Assembly: GCA_902594335.1 (NCBI GenBank) | Contig: CACJLY010000005.1 | Location: 1 to 64,000, forward strand | Direction: 5' to 3' | DNA from: an uncultured Pelagibacteraceae bacterium | Lineage (GTDB): Bacteria; Pseudomonadota; Alphaproteobacteria; Pelagibacterales; Pelagibacteraceae | Length of the DNA stretch: 64,000 nt | Shown here: in pieces, positions 1 through 10,360 of the stretch | How the letters are laid out: each line of letters begins with the position of its first letter | How positions within the stretch are numbered: the first letter of the stretch is position 1 | Position numbers and translations under genes: made by a program | The notes under the pieces: generated by a model | Database searches by the model: none | What the model saw: the letters and a program-made list of their open reading frames with translations, nothing else | What the model was told of the DNA's origin: nothing

Positions 1-2
1 TA

Positions 3-686
3 ATGTTTTTGTCTAGAGTATTTACGTTGTATCCTGAATATTTTCCTGGTTATTTGAGTAAAGGCCTTTTTGGAAAGTCAAAAGGAAAAGAATGGGATTT
101 AGAAACAGTAAACATAAGAGATTATGCTTTAGATAAACATAAAACTGTTGACGACACTCCTTATGGTGGCGGAAATGGAATGATTATGAAAGCAGATGTT
201 TTGGCAAATTCATTAGATGCAAATATCAAGGCTAAAGAAAAGACCCTTTATTTAAGTCCAAGAGGAAAAGTTTTTAATTCTAAACTTGCAAGAGAGTTTT
301 CGAGTGAAAAAACAATCAATTTAATTTGTGGACACTTCGAAGGAGTAGATGAGAGAATACTAGAAAGTAGAGATATTGAGGAGATTAGCATTGGTGACTT
401 TATATTGTCAGGGGGTGAGGTTGCTGCATTTGTTGTAACAGACTCTATTTTAAGATTTATTCCAGGAATTCTAGGTAATATTAATTCCTCAAGAGATGAG
501 AGTTTTGAGAATGGCCTTCTTGAATATCCACAATTCACAAAACCTCAAGTTTGGGAGGAAAAAAAGGTCCCAAATGTGCTAATTTCAGGTGATCACGCCA
601 AAATTAAAGACTGGCGTTTATCCCAATCTGAGTCTATAACACGCGACCGAAGACCAGACTTGTGGCAAAAATATAAGAAAAATTAA
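3..686 (+). CDS. trmD: tRNA (guanine-N1-)-methyltransferase TrmD
   Basis: TrmD transfers a methyl group from SAM to N1 of G37 in tRNAs with a G at position 36, which prevents +1 frameshifting. The SPOUT trefoil-knot motifs are visible: [10 protein letters not shown] (51-60), LSPRGK (84-89), [10 protein letters not shown] (110-119) and [10 protein letters not shown] (130-139), with the usual C-terminal RRPDLW. The length of 227 aa is normal. The ATG overlaps a TAA (TAATG) at the very start of the window, presumably the stop of an upstream gene; rimM is expected from the usual rpsP-rimM-trmD-rplS order, but it is not in the window. rplS follows after one base. Confidence 0.96.
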   Translation: MFLSRVFTLYPEYFPGYLSKGLFGKSKGKEWDLETVNIRDYALDKHKTVDDTPYGGGNGMIMKADVLANSLDANIKAKEKTLYLSPRGKVFNSKLAREFSSEKTINLICGHFEGVDERILESRDIEEISIGDFILSGGEVAAFVVTDSILRFIPGILGNINSSRDESFENGLLEYPQFTKPQVWEEKKVPNVLISGDHAKIKDWRLSQSESITRDRRPDLWQKYKKN

Positions 687-687
687 A

Positions 688-1257
688 ATGAAAAATATTG
701 AAGAAATAAACAGATCAAATTTAAACAAGATTATTTCTGAGAGAAAACATCCTGATTTTTTTCCTGGAGACATCGTTAAAGTTGGGGTTAGGATAACAGA
801 AGGTAAAAGAGACAGAATTCAATATTTTGAAGGTGTATGTATTGCAAAAAAGAGTAGAGACATCAATTCATCTTTTACTGTTAGAAAAATTTCTTTTGGT
901 GAGGGAGTAGAAAGAACTTTTGCATTATACAGCCCAATTGTAGATACAATAAAAGTTGTAAGATCAGGAAAAGTAAGAAGAGCAAAATTATACTATCTAA
1001 GAGATAGAACGGGTAAATCTGCTAGAATAGCTGAAAAAATTAAGAAGACTATTGGTATAGATTTAGAAACTAAAATTAATGAAGTTACTGAGGAAAACGT
1101 AATGCCATCAACTGATCCTCAAACAGAAGCTCCTAAAGAAGAAGTGAAAGCAGAAGCTCCTAAAGAAGAGGTTAAAGCAGAAGCTCCTAAAGAAGAAGTT
1201 AAAGCAGAGACTGTAAAAACAGAAGAACCGAAAGAAAATCAAGAACAGAAAAAATAA
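688..1257 (+). CDS. rplS: 50S ribosomal protein L19 with long repetitive charged tail
   Basis: Large-subunit protein at the 30S-50S interface. Residues 1 to about 120 are a standard L19 core ([47 protein letters not shown]). The protein has 189 residues, where 115-130 is usual. The extra ~70 residues are Glu/Lys/Ala/Pro-rich and contain three near-perfect copies of EAPKEEVKA plus a degenerate fourth. The tail is probably disordered, and its function is unknown. The gene is translationally close to trmD (1-base gap), as in most bacteria. Confidence 0.96.
   Translation: MKNIEEINRSNLNKIISERKHPDFFPGDIVKVGVRITEGKRDRIQYFEGVCIAKKSRDINSSFTVRKISFGEGVERTFALYSPIVDTIKVVRSGKVRRAKLYYLRDRTGKSARIAEKIKKTIGIDLETKINEVTEENVMPSTDPQTEAPKEEVKAEAPKEEVKAEAPKEEVKAETVKTEEPKENQEQKK
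1126..1206 (+). repeat. 27-bp tandem repeat, three copies, inside rplS
   Basis: Copies at 1126-1152, 1153-1179 and 1180-1206 encode EAPKEEVKA in frame. Copy 3 differs from copy 1 and from copy 2 by one base each, both at silent third positions. Such near-identity suggests recent duplication or strand slippage, so copy number may vary between strains. Confidence 0.95.
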
Positions 1258-1268
1258 TTTTTTTCTAA

Positions 1269-2672
1269 ATGCCTTTTACAACTTACGATAAAATTTGGAA
1301 CGATCATCTAGTTGATGAACAACCTGACGGTACATCACTTTTGTTTGTAGATAGACATTTAATTCATGAAGTTACAAGCCCTCAAGCATTTGAAGGCTTA
1401 AGAAATTCAAACAGAAAAGTAAGACACCCTAAACTAACTCTTGCTGTTGCAGATCATAATGTTCCGACAACTGACAGGTCAAAAGGTATCGCAGATGAAG
1501 ACTCGAGAATTCAAGTTGAAACTTTAAACAAAAACTGTAAGGAATTTGGAGTAGAGATTTTTGGAATGGATGATAAAAGACAAGGCATTGTCCATATCAT
1601 AGGACCTGAACAAGGTTTTACACAGCCTGGAAACATTATTGTTTGTGGTGATAGTCATACTGCAACTCATGGAGCATTTGGAGCTTTAGCTTTTGGAATT
1701 GGAACTTCAGAAGTAGAACACGTTTTAGCAACACAAACTTTAGTTCAAAAAAAATCAAAAAACTTTAGAATTAGCGTAAATGGTTCATTAGCTATTGGCG
1801 TAACATCAAAGGATGTCATCCTGCAGATAATTGGAAAAATAGGAACGGCTGGTGGTACTGGTTATGTGATTGAGTATGCCGGTAACCTTATATCTAATCT
1901 AAGTGTTGAACAAAGAATGACGATTTGCAACATGACGATTGAAGGTGGGGCAAGAGCAGGACTAATTCAACCAGATGAAAAGATATTTCAATATTTAAAA
2001 GGTAAACCAATGTCACCAAAAGGAGAAAACTGGGAAAAAGCTTTGGAATATTGGCATACATTGAAATCTGATAAGGACGCAAACTTTGATAAAGAATTAA
2101 CGTTAGATGGATCTCAAATTAAACCAATGGTAACCTGGGGAACATCTCCCCAGGATGTGGTTGAAATAGACGGTAAAGTTCCCAATCCTGAAAGTGAAAC
2201 TGACCCAGATAGAAAAAATTCAATTAACAGATCATTAAATTATATGGGATTAAAACCAAATACGAATATTCAAGATATTAAGATTGATAAAGTTTTTATA
2301 GGAAGCTGCACTAACGGGAGAATAGAAGATATAAGAGAGGCAGCTAAAATATTAAAAGATAAAAAAGTTGCATCACATGTACATGCAATGATTGTTCCAG
2401 GTTCTGGTTTAGTTAAAGAACAAGCAGAGCAAGAGGGTCTGGATAAAATATTTTTACAATCAGGCTTTGAATGGAGAGAACCAGGCTGTTCAATGTGTCT
2501 AGCAATGAATGCGGATAAGCTTAAACCTGAAGAAAGATGTGCATCTACTTCTAATAGAAATTTTGAGGGTAGACAGGGAAGAGGTGGTAGAACACATTTA
2601 GTTAGTCCAGCAATGGCTGCAGCAGCTGCAATTTCTGGAAACTTAGATGATGTTAGAAAATACCAAAATTAA
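1269..2672 (+). CDS. leuC: 3-isopropylmalate dehydratase large subunit LeuC
   Basis: Catalytic subunit of isopropylmalate isomerase in leucine synthesis; it works with LeuD. The three [4Fe-4S] ligands are present: C347 in GSCTNGR, and C407 and C410 in CSMC. The aconitase-family signature [20 protein letters not shown] and the motif [16 protein letters not shown] are intact. The length of 467 aa is typical. leuD starts at the next base after the stop codon, and leuB overlaps leuD, so leuCDB is one translational unit. No leuA is present in the window. Confidence 0.97.
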   Translation: MPFTTYDKIWNDHLVDEQPDGTSLLFVDRHLIHEVTSPQAFEGLRNSNRKVRHPKLTLAVADHNVPTTDRSKGIADEDSRIQVETLNKNCKEFGVEIFGMDDKRQGIVHIIGPEQGFTQPGNIIVCGDSHTATHGAFGALAFGIGTSEVEHVLATQTLVQKKSKNFRISVNGSLAIGVTSKDVILQIIGKIGTAGGTGYVIEYAGNLISNLSVEQRMTICNMTIEGGARAGLIQPDEKIFQYLKGKPMSPKGENWEKALEYWHTLKSDKDANFDKELTLDGSQIKPMVTWGTSPQDVVEIDGKVPNPESETDPDRKNSINRSLNYMGLKPNTNIQDIKIDKVFIGSCTNGRIEDIREAAKILKDKKVASHVHAMIVPGSGLVKEQAEQEGLDKIFLQSGFEWREPGCSMCLAMNADKLKPEERCASTSNRNFEGRQGRGGRTHLVSPAMAAAAAISGNLDDVRKYQN

Positions 2673-3278
2673 ATGAATAAATTTATCTCAATAAAAAGTG
2701 TTCCAGCTTATCTACCTATAGTCAATATAGATACAGACATGATAATTCCAAAACAGTTTTTAAAAACCATAAAAAGAACTGGACTAGGAAAAAATTTATT
2801 TTTTGAAATGAGATACGACCAAAGTGGTAAAGAGATAGATGACTTTATTTTAAATAATAGTCCATATAATAATTCTAAAATTTTAATTGCAGGAAAGAAT
2901 TTTGGATGTGGCTCTTCAAGAGAACATGCTCCTTGGGCTTTAATGGATTTTGGAATAACTTGTGTAATTAGTTCAAGTTATGCAGATATATTTTATAATA
3001 ACTGTTTTAAGAATGGGATTCTCCCAATTACAATTTCAGAGGATCAAATCAAAGAAATTTCAGAGTACTCGAATAGAAAAGAGGAAATTTCTGTAAATTT
3101 GCCTGAGCAAACAATAAGTTTTGGTAATAAAGAAATAAAATTTGAAATAGATCAATTTAAGAAAAAATGTCTAATAGAGGGATTAGATGACATTGCGTTA
3201 TCTCTAGAAAAATCTGAAAAAATAGTTTCATACGAAAATAAAATTAAAGAGGCAAAACCTTGGATATTTAATGATTAA
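2673..3278 (+). CDS. leuD: 3-isopropylmalate dehydratase small subunit LeuD
   Basis: Swivelling-domain partner of LeuC. It shows the diagnostic [15 protein letters not shown] near the N-terminus and [17 protein letters not shown] (about 75-91), whose serine and arginine contribute to the active site. At 201 aa it is the usual size. It abuts leuC directly and overlaps the start of leuB by 8 bases. Confidence 0.97.
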   Translation: MNKFISIKSVPAYLPIVNIDTDMIIPKQFLKTIKRTGLGKNLFFEMRYDQSGKEIDDFILNNSPYNNSKILIAGKNFGCGSSREHAPWALMDFGITCVISSSYADIFYNNCFKNGILPITISEDQIKEISEYSNRKEEISVNLPEQTISFGNKEIKFEIDQFKKKCLIEGLDDIALSLEKSEKIVSYENKIKEAKPWIFND

Positions 3279-4377
3279 AATTAAAAAAAGAAAAATTTTA
3301 TTATTACCAGGGGATGGTATTGGGCCTGAGGTAATTGCTGAAGTCAAAAAAATAATTGAATGGTTCAACTCAAATAAATCCTTGGATTTTGAAATTGACC
3401 AAGATTTGGTTGGAGGTGCTGCTTATGATAAACATGGAACTCCAATAACTGATGAAGCTTTTTATAAGGCACAAGAAAGTGCTGCAGTAATATTGGGTGC
3501 TGTTGGTGGACCAAAATGGGATAATATTGATTTTTCAAAAAAACCAGAGAGAGCTCTATTAAAATTAAGAAAAGAATTAAAATTATTTGCAAATTTGAGA
3601 CCTGCAATTTGTTTCAAACAACTTGTTGATGCCTCAAGTTTAAAGCCTGAATTTGTTTCTAATTTAGATATACTTTTTGTTAGAGAATTAACGGGTGGGA
3701 TTTATTTTGGTGAACCTAGAGGGATAAAACCAATAGACAATGGTGAAAGAAAAGGAATTAATACTCATGTCTATACTACTAGTGAAATTGAGAGAGTAGC
3801 TCGAGTTGCATTCGATCTAGCTAGAAAAAGAAATAATAAAGTCACCTCTTGTGAAAAGTCGAATGTCATGGAGGCAGGTCAATTATGGAAAGAAGAAGTT
3901 CAAGCAATTCATGAAAAAGAATATAGTGATGTAGAATTAAATCATATGCTAGCAGATAATTGTGCAATGCAGTTAGTTAGAAATCCCAAACAATTTGATG
4001 TGATAGTAACAGATAATCTTTTTGGTGATATGTTATCAGATGAAGCTGCAATGTTGACTGGTTCTCTAGGGCTTTTGCCATCTGCGTCCCTTGGAGCCAA
4101 AGATAAAAACGGTAATATGAGATCTTTATATGAGCCAGTTCATGGATCAGCACCTGATATAGCAGGTCAAGGTATTGCTAATCCAATAGCAACAATACTG
4201 AGTTTTGCAATGGCTTTAAGATATTCTTTAGACCTAGATAAAGAGGCAGATAGTTTAGAAAAAGCTGTTCAAGGTGTGCTTGATGAGGGTCTTAGAACTA
4301 AAGATATTATTTCTAAGGGAATGAAAGAAGTATCAACATCAGTGATGGGAGATGCGATAATTTCAAAATTGCAATAA
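3271..4377 (+). CDS. leuB: 3-isopropylmalate dehydrogenase LeuB
   Basis: NAD-dependent oxidative decarboxylation of 3-isopropylmalate, the third leucine-specific step. Family motifs include [11 protein letters not shown] at the N-terminus, [25 protein letters not shown], and [22 protein letters not shown] with the metal-binding aspartates, followed by [19 protein letters not shown]. Its 368 aa are normal. The ATG lies inside the end of leuD (8-base overlap), which fixes the start. Confidence 0.97.
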   Translation: MIKIKKRKILLLPGDGIGPEVIAEVKKIIEWFNSNKSLDFEIDQDLVGGAAYDKHGTPITDEAFYKAQESAAVILGAVGGPKWDNIDFSKKPERALLKLRKELKLFANLRPAICFKQLVDASSLKPEFVSNLDILFVRELTGGIYFGEPRGIKPIDNGERKGINTHVYTTSEIERVARVAFDLARKRNNKVTSCEKSNVMEAGQLWKEEVQAIHEKEYSDVELNHMLADNCAMQLVRNPKQFDVIVTDNLFGDMLSDEAAMLTGSLGLLPSASLGAKDKNGNMRSLYEPVHGSAPDIAGQGIANPIATILSFAMALRYSLDLDKEADSLEKAVQGVLDEGLRTKDIISKGMKEVSTSVMGDAIISKLQ

Positions 4378-4403
4378 TTAAACATTTATTCTAAAGTATA
4401 TCT

Positions 4404-6167
4404 ATGCCAACTTATAATGCACCAGTAGATGACATGATGTTTCTCTTTGATAAATTGAGGAACAATAAAAAATATAATGAAATTGAAAAATATAAAGAAG
4501 TTAACACAGAATTAGTTAAAGATATTTTAGATGAAGCAGCAAAAATTACTCAAAATTTAATCTTACCTCTTGCAAAAAATGGAGATGAAACGCCAGCTGT
4601 TTTAGAAAATGGCGTGGTTAGAACACCTCCAGGATATAAGGAAGCTTATCAAAAATTTATAGAAGATGGATGGATTTCTTTATCTTGTGATCCGAAATAT
4701 GGTGGTCAAGGAATGCCTAAAACAGTAAGCACTTTCTTTGATGAAATGTTATCATCTGCAAGTTTATCTTTTAAACTTTACAGTGAATTGACTATTGGAG
4801 CATATAACTGTTTGTTAAGGCACGCTGATGATGAAATAAAAAATACTTATTTACCTAAAATGGTCGAGGGTAAATGGAGCGGCACAATGTGTTTAACTGA
4901 ACCAGTATGTGGAACAGACTTAGGTCTTCTAAAAACTAAAGCAGTTGATCAAAATGATGGAACTTACAAAATCAGTGGTCAAAAAATTTTTATTACTTCA
5001 GGTGATCAAGATTTAACAGAAAATATTATTCATTTAGTATTAGCTCGATCAACAGACTCACCAGCAGGAACAAAAGGTATCAGTTTATTTTTAGTTCCAA
5101 AATTTGTTTTAAATAAAGATGGATCTGTTGGGCCAAGAAACGGAGTTTCAACAGGTTCAATAGAAAACAAAATGGGCATTAAAGGATCTGCAACATGCGT
5201 GTTAAATTTTGATGATGCTGTTGGTTATATGATTGGACCTAAAAACAAAGGCCTTAACTCTATGTTCACAATGATGAATTTAGAGAGAATTATTGTTGGG
5301 ATTCAAGGTTTAGGCATTTCTGAAATTGCATACCAAAATTCTCTTACTTATGCCAAAGAAAGAAAACAAGGTAAGGCATTTAATTCAAAATCAAATAATG
5401 GTGCAGATTTTATTATTGATCACGTTGATATTAGACGGTCACTTTTGAGCATGAAGTCTATGATAGAGGGACAAAGAGCCTTGAGTTTCTGGTTATCTCA
5501 ACAAATTGAAGTTAGCTTAAATCATTCTGATGAAAAAATAAAACAAGAAGCTTCAGATCTTGTTTCATTAATGACCCCAGTTGTTAAATCACTTTTCACG
5601 GATAATGCAATGGAAATAACAAGTGAAGCAATGCAAATTCATGGAGGATATGGATTTACGAAAGATCAAGGTATTGAACAATTTTACAGAGACAATAGAA
5701 TTACACCAATTTATGAGGGAACAAATTCAGTTCAGGCTGCTGACTTAGTCTTCAGAAAATTAATTAACAAAAATGGTGATATTATTGAAAACTATCTAAA
5801 CTTAGTTAAAGATGAGATTAAAATTACTGACAAAAAAGCCGAGCCTTTTGTAAAACAACTTAACTATCATCTTGATATTTTGTCAAAATTTACTGATTGG
5901 ATGAAGGAAAAAATAAAAAATTCTCCAGAAGACGCAAGTGGAGCATGTAATGATTATTTAAAAGTTCTTGGTTTAGTTGCAACTGGGCATGCTTGGTTAA
6001 AAGTTCTAGAAGTTTCCTTCAAAGAATATGAAAGCAATAAAGATTTTTATGAGGATAAAATCCAAACTGCAAACTTTTTCTTTAATAGAGTACTTCCTAG
6101 GATAGAAAGTAGTTACATTACCGCAACTACTGGAAGTAATTATATTATGAATTACAAATTTAATTAG
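4404..6167 (+). CDS. dmdC: Acyl-CoA dehydrogenase, probable methylmercaptopropionyl-CoA dehydrogenase DmdC
   Basis: FAD enzyme of the acyl-CoA dehydrogenase superfamily. Its 587 aa fit the long DmdC/FadE-like form with an extra C-terminal domain rather than the ~380-aa short-chain enzymes. Visible are CLTEPVCGTDLGLLKTKA (FAD/substrate region), MQIHGGYGFTKDQGIEQFYRD and IYEGTNSVQAADL with the likely catalytic Glu438. DmdC oxidises 3-methylmercaptopropionyl-CoA to methylthioacryloyl-CoA in DMSP demethylation. The substrate assignment is inferred from the position directly before dmdB and dmdA; sequence alone would only give a broad-range acyl-CoA dehydrogenase. dmdB follows after one base. Confidence 0.85.
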   Translation: MPTYNAPVDDMMFLFDKLRNNKKYNEIEKYKEVNTELVKDILDEAAKITQNLILPLAKNGDETPAVLENGVVRTPPGYKEAYQKFIEDGWISLSCDPKYGGQGMPKTVSTFFDEMLSSASLSFKLYSELTIGAYNCLLRHADDEIKNTYLPKMVEGKWSGTMCLTEPVCGTDLGLLKTKAVDQNDGTYKISGQKIFITSGDQDLTENIIHLVLARSTDSPAGTKGISLFLVPKFVLNKDGSVGPRNGVSTGSIENKMGIKGSATCVLNFDDAVGYMIGPKNKGLNSMFTMMNLERIIVGIQGLGISEIAYQNSLTYAKERKQGKAFNSKSNNGADFIIDHVDIRRSLLSMKSMIEGQRALSFWLSQQIEVSLNHSDEKIKQEASDLVSLMTPVVKSLFTDNAMEITSEAMQIHGGYGFTKDQGIEQFYRDNRITPIYEGTNSVQAADLVFRKLINKNGDIIENYLNLVKDEIKITDKKAEPFVKQLNYHLDILSKFTDWMKEKIKNSPEDASGACNDYLKVLGLVATGHAWLKVLEVSFKEYESNKDFYEDKIQTANFFFNRVLPRIESSYITATTGSNYIMNYKFN

Positions 6168-6168
6168 A

Positions 6169-7797
6169 ATGAATCCTTATGAAACAAATTTGGATAAAAA
6201 CGATGCCAATTATGTTCCATTAACCCCTTTATCATTTCTAGAAAGAGCAAAAGATATTTATCCAAACTACGAAGCAGTAGTTTATGAAAGTAGGAAATAC
6301 ACTTGGAGTGAAGTTTACAAAAGATGTATTAAGTTTGCTAGTGCATTAGATAAATTAGGAATTAAAACAGGTGATACGGTATCTGTTTTGGCTTTTAACA
6401 CACCTGAAATATTCGAAGCGCATTATTCAATACCTATGGTTGGAGCAGTTATTAATGCTATTAATACAAGACTAGACTCAAAAACAATTAGTTACATTTT
6501 AAATCACAGTGAAGCAAAAGTGCTAATTGTAGATAGACAATTTCATGATGTAGTAAAAAAAGCTTTAGAGGAAGTTAGTTCGAAAATTACTATAATTGAT
6601 ATAGATGATAAAGATGCAAACCTAACCGACTCAAAAAATATAGGATCTTTGGAATATGAGGAGTTTTTAAATTCTGGAGATGAAAATTTTAAATGGAAAA
6701 TGCCAAAAGATGAGTGGCAAGCTATAGCATTAGGTTATACATCTGGAACAACTGGTAATCCAAAAGGAGTTGTTTATCATCATAGAGGATCATATTTAAT
6801 GGCAACTGGAAGTGCAGTTGCATGGAATATGCCTAATCAATTAAATTTTTTATACACAGTACCAATGTTTCATTGCAATGGATGGTGTTATCCTTGGACA
6901 ATGTCAATGATACATGGTCGAGTAATTTGTTTAAGAAATATTGATGTAAAAAAAATATTTGAATTAATTGATAAGTATGAAGTTACTCATTTTGGTGGAG
7001 CACCAATAGTTTTAAATATGTTAGCTAATGCACCTCAGGATCAGCAAAAAGAATTAAAAAGAAAGGTGTATGTATTAACAGCAGGCGCCCCTCCTCCGAG
7101 TATAATTTTTGAAAAAATGCAAAAGTTAGGCTTTGAAGTAATGCATGTTTATGGTCTTACAGAAACCTATGGTCATATTTTGCAGTGTGCATGGAATGAA
7201 GAATGGGATGAATTAGATCAAAATAATCAAAACGAAATTAGAGCAAGACAAGGAGTAAGGTATCCTAATACAGAGGGTGTTATTGTAATGGACCCTGAAA
7301 CCATGAAGCCTGTTCCCCATGATGGTAAAACAATGGGTGAAATAATGATTAAAGGAAATGTTGTAATGAAAGGTTATTTTAAAGACAAAGAAGCAACAGA
7401 AAAATCAATGGATGGAGGTTGGTTTCATTCTGGAGATTTAGCTGTAACTCACCCAAGTGGTTACATAAAAATTCAAGACAGATCAAAAGATATTATAATT
7501 TCAGGTGGGGAAAATATTTCATCTATTGAGATAGAAAATACTATATCAAAACATCCCGCCGTATCACTGGCAGCTGTTGTGGCAAAACCTGATGAGAAAT
7601 GGGGTGAAACACCTTGTGCTTTTGTTGAATTAATCGAAGGTAAATCAAGCTCAGAAGAGGAAATTATTACGTTTTGTCGGGAAACTCTTGCTGGATTTAA
7701 ACTTCCTAAAAAAGTCGTGTTTGCTCCTCTACCAAAAACATCCACTGGAAAGATTCAAAAGTTTGAGCTGAGAAAACAAGCTAAGGAATTAAACTAA
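6169..7797 (+). CDS. dmdB: Acyl-CoA ligase, probable methylmercaptopropionate-CoA ligase DmdB
   Basis: ANL-superfamily ligase that activates an acid to acyl-AMP and then acyl-CoA. Motifs: the P-loop YTSGTTGNPKGVVYHHRG (from residue 190), the adenylate-binding VYGLTETYG, GWFHSGDLAV with the ribose-binding Asp, the hinge region IQDRSKDIIISGGENISS, and the catalytic Lys528 in TSTGKIQK. At 542 aa it has DmdB size. Its place between dmdC and dmdA makes 3-methylmercaptopropionate (the product of DmdA) the expected substrate. Medium-chain fatty acids cannot be excluded by eye. The start is one base after the dmdC stop. Confidence 0.87.
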   Translation: MNPYETNLDKNDANYVPLTPLSFLERAKDIYPNYEAVVYESRKYTWSEVYKRCIKFASALDKLGIKTGDTVSVLAFNTPEIFEAHYSIPMVGAVINAINTRLDSKTISYILNHSEAKVLIVDRQFHDVVKKALEEVSSKITIIDIDDKDANLTDSKNIGSLEYEEFLNSGDENFKWKMPKDEWQAIALGYTSGTTGNPKGVVYHHRGSYLMATGSAVAWNMPNQLNFLYTVPMFHCNGWCYPWTMSMIHGRVICLRNIDVKKIFELIDKYEVTHFGGAPIVLNMLANAPQDQQKELKRKVYVLTAGAPPPSIIFEKMQKLGFEVMHVYGLTETYGHILQCAWNEEWDELDQNNQNEIRARQGVRYPNTEGVIVMDPETMKPVPHDGKTMGEIMIKGNVVMKGYFKDKEATEKSMDGGWFHSGDLAVTHPSGYIKIQDRSKDIIISGGENISSIEIENTISKHPAVSLAAVVAKPDEKWGETPCAFVELIEGKSSSEEEIITFCRETLAGFKLPKKVVFAPLPKTSTGKIQKFELRKQAKELN

Positions 7798-7847
7798 TAT
7801 AGTTTCTTTACAAAAATCAAATAAGATGGCAGTAATGCTCAAAAAAA

Positions 7848-8957
7848 ATGAAAACTTTTTTAATAGCAAAATCAAGAAGACTTAGAGGTACACCGTACAC
7901 CTCTAGAATTGAAAAACAAGGTGTAACTGCCTATAGTATTTATAATCATATGTTACTCCCAGCAGCATTTGGCTCAATAGAAGATTCTTATCATCACTTA
8001 AAAGAAAATGTTCAAATTTGGGATGTGGCTGCTGAAAGGCAAGTTGAAATCACTGGAAAAGATTCTGCAAAATTAGTTCAGTTAATGACTTGTAGAGATT
8101 TATCAAAATCAAAAGAGGGAAGATGTTATTATTGTCCAATAATAGATGATAATGCTGGCTTGATTAATGATCCAGTTGTTTTAAAGTTTAATGAAAATAA
8201 ATGGTGGATTTCGATAGCTGATACAGATGTAATATTATTTGCAAAAGGATTAGCAATTGGAAAAAATTTTGATGTTAAAATTATTGAACCTGATATTGAT
8301 ATTATGGCAGTGCAAGGTCCAAAGTCATTTAAATTAATGGAAAAAGTTTTTGGAGAAAAAATTGCAAATCTTAAATTTTTTGGTTTTGATTATTTTGAAT
8401 TCGGCGGTGATAAGCATTTAATTGCGAGATCTGGTTGGTCTAAACAAGGTGGTTATGAAATTTACGTTGAACATAATGACTCCGGTTTAAAATTATACGA
8501 TCATCTATTTGAAATTGGTAAAGAATTTAATGTTCGGCCAGGAGGCCCCAACTTAATCGAACGTATTGAAAGTGGTTTACTCTCACATGGAAATGATATG
8601 GATAATGGAGATAATCCATATGAGTGTGGTTTTGATAAGTATGTAAATATAGATAGTGATGTTGATTTCTTAGGTAAAGAAAAACTTAAAATAATTAAAG
8701 CTGAAGGAATTAAAAAAAAACTTATGGGAGTAAAAATTGATGCCAAGGAAATAAGTGTTAATGGCTCAATGGATTTAGTAGATGAAGATAATAATGTAAT
8801 CGGAGAATTAAGATCTGGTTGTTACAATCCGACTTTTAAACAAGTAATTGGGATTGCAATGATTAACAAACCACATTTTGAGACTTCGAAATCCTTTAAA
8901 ATCAATATAAATGGCTCTGATTTTGATGGAAAAGTTTGTGATTTACCTTTCATTTAG
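7848..8957 (+). CDS. dmdA: Dimethylsulfoniopropionate demethylase DmdA
   Basis: DmdA removes one methyl group from DMSP and gives it to tetrahydrofolate, leaving methylmercaptopropionate. The protein has a GcvT/aminomethyltransferase fold (369 aa), but the N-terminus ([20 protein letters not shown]) and segments such as [11 protein letters not shown]-like [39 protein letters not shown] and [17 protein letters not shown] match what I recall of the Pelagibacter DmdA far better than GcvT. SAR11 cells depend on reduced organic sulfur, so this is a key enzyme for them. A 50-base gap separates it from dmdB; no riboswitch was recognised there. asd follows 19 bases downstream. Confidence 0.94.
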   Translation: MKTFLIAKSRRLRGTPYTSRIEKQGVTAYSIYNHMLLPAAFGSIEDSYHHLKENVQIWDVAAERQVEITGKDSAKLVQLMTCRDLSKSKEGRCYYCPIIDDNAGLINDPVVLKFNENKWWISIADTDVILFAKGLAIGKNFDVKIIEPDIDIMAVQGPKSFKLMEKVFGEKIANLKFFGFDYFEFGGDKHLIARSGWSKQGGYEIYVEHNDSGLKLYDHLFEIGKEFNVRPGGPNLIERIESGLLSHGNDMDNGDNPYECGFDKYVNIDSDVDFLGKEKLKIIKAEGIKKKLMGVKIDAKEISVNGSMDLVDEDNNVIGELRSGCYNPTFKQVIGIAMINKPHFETSKSFKININGSDFDGKVCDLPFI

Positions 8958-8976
8958 TATAAAACTTTAAAATATC

Positions 8977-9987
8977 ATGAATATAGCAATAGTAGGAGCG
9001 ACAGGAAACGTAGGTCGAAAATTAATAGAAGTTTTGGAAAAAAAAAAATTTCCAATAACAGAGGCTTATTTAGTTGCGTCTTCAAATAGTGAAGGAAAAA
9101 AAATTAATTTTTTAGGAAAAGAGCTTACTGTTAGTAATTTAGAACAATTTGATTTCTCAAAAGTAAAAATTGCTTTTTTTGCAGCTGGTTCTTCAATTGC
9201 TGAAAAATGGGCACCGATTGCAGCTGAAAAAACAATTGTAATTGATAATTCGAAATTCTTTAGAAAAGATCCAGAAATTCCTTTAATTGTTCCAGAGGTA
9301 AATTCCAAAGAATTACCTAAATTTAAAAATAAGAATATTATAGCAAATGCCAATTGTTCAGTAATACCAATAGTTGTAGCTCTTAAACCATTACATGATT
9401 TGTATAATGTAAAAAGAATAGTTGCATCAACTTATCAATCAGTTTCTGGTGCAGGCAAAGCTGGTATGGATGAGCTTATATCTCAAACAAAAGAAGTATT
9501 AGAAAATAAAAATGTGGAGTCTAAAAATTTTACTAAGCAGATTGCTTTTAACGCTATACCACACATAGATAGTTTTGTTGAGAATGGAAGCACTAAAGAA
9601 GAGCAAAAAAATCATGATGAAGTAAAAAAAATTTTAGACCCTAAAATCAACATAACTTCTACTTGTGTGAGAATTCCTGTTCTTGTTTCCCACTCTATAA
9701 GTGTAAATGTTGAATTTTATAAGCAACATGACTTAGTAGAAATAAGAAATGTTTTATCATCATCACCAGGATGCAAGGTAGTTGATGAGCAAAAAGATGG
9801 AGGATATATTACTCCTGTTGAAGCTGAGGATAAATTTGAAACGTTTATATCAAGAATTCGTGAAGACTCTTCTCAGCCAAATTCTATTAATTTATGGGTA
9901 GTATCTGATAATTTATTAAAAGGTGCTGCTTTAAATGCAGTTGAAATTGCTGAGGCTTTGGTAGAAAAAGATTTTTATGGAAAATAA
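8977..9987 (+). CDS. asd: Aspartate-semialdehyde dehydrogenase
   Basis: Reduces aspartyl phosphate to aspartate semialdehyde, the branch point to lysine/DAP, threonine and methionine. It has a Rossmann start IVGATGNVGRKLIEVL, DNSKFFRKDPEIPLIVPEVN, the catalytic Cys127 in ANANCSVIPIV (the family usually has NPNC followed by S/T and T; the Pro and Thr are replaced here), and RIPVLVSHS. Its 336 aa are normal. The 3' end overlaps sdhC by 11 bases. Confidence 0.95.
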   Translation: MNIAIVGATGNVGRKLIEVLEKKKFPITEAYLVASSNSEGKKINFLGKELTVSNLEQFDFSKVKIAFFAAGSSIAEKWAPIAAEKTIVIDNSKFFRKDPEIPLIVPEVNSKELPKFKNKNIIANANCSVIPIVVALKPLHDLYNVKRIVASTYQSVSGAGKAGMDELISQTKEVLENKNVESKNFTKQIAFNAIPHIDSFVENGSTKEEQKNHDEVKKILDPKINITSTCVRIPVLVSHSISVNVEFYKQHDLVEIRNVLSSSPGCKVVDEQKDGGYITPVEAEDKFETFISRIREDSSQPNSINLWVVSDNLLKGAALNAVEIAEALVEKDFYGK

Positions 9988-10360
9988 AAATCCCATATCT
10001 CCTCATATACAAATTTATAACTGGCACATCTCTTCGTTGGTTTCAATATCACACAGAGTAACTGGTATAATAAACTTTATTACAGTAACTTTGATAGGTA
10101 TTTGGATAGCATCTTTATTACTAGGAGAGGAAAGTTATGTATTTACTAATTTTTTCTTATCGTCTTTCGTTGGTAAATTTGTTTGTTTAGGAGTTATTTG
10201 GTCTTTTACATTTCAAATGCTCAGCGAAATAAGGCATTTAATCATGGATTTAGGATACGGATTTGAGCAAAAAACTACAAAAGTAACTGGATTAATAGTT
10301 CTGATAGGATCATTTCCTCTTACTGTTATAATTTTTATTGTAGGAAGGCACTTAATTTAA
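9977..10360 (+). CDS. sdhC: Succinate dehydrogenase cytochrome b556 subunit SdhC, lacking the heme-ligand His
   Basis: Membrane anchor of complex II with three predicted helices (about 30-50, 60-85, 103-125). The N-terminus SPHIQIYNWHISSLVSISHRVTG is typical of alphaproteobacteria. By ungapped comparison with E. coli SdhC (constant offset of 4), the quinone-site residues S27 and R31 are kept as Ser23 and Arg27, and IRHxxMD is kept at 85-91. The heme b ligand H84 is replaced by Gln80. The gene overlaps asd by 11 bases and shares one base with sdhD. Gln could at best be a weak axial ligand. Confidence 0.93.
   Translation: MENKNPISPHIQIYNWHISSLVSISHRVTGIINFITVTLIGIWIASLLLGEESYVFTNFFLSSFVGKFVCLGVIWSFTFQMLSEIRHLIMDLGYGFEQKTTKVTGLIVLIGSFPLTVIIFIVGRHLI

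Noticed and set aside
7798-7847. Possible riboswitch or strong promoter before dmdA
   Set aside because: TTTACA is present, but the only -10-like hexamer (TAATGC) lies 20 bases away, and no stable hairpin is visible.
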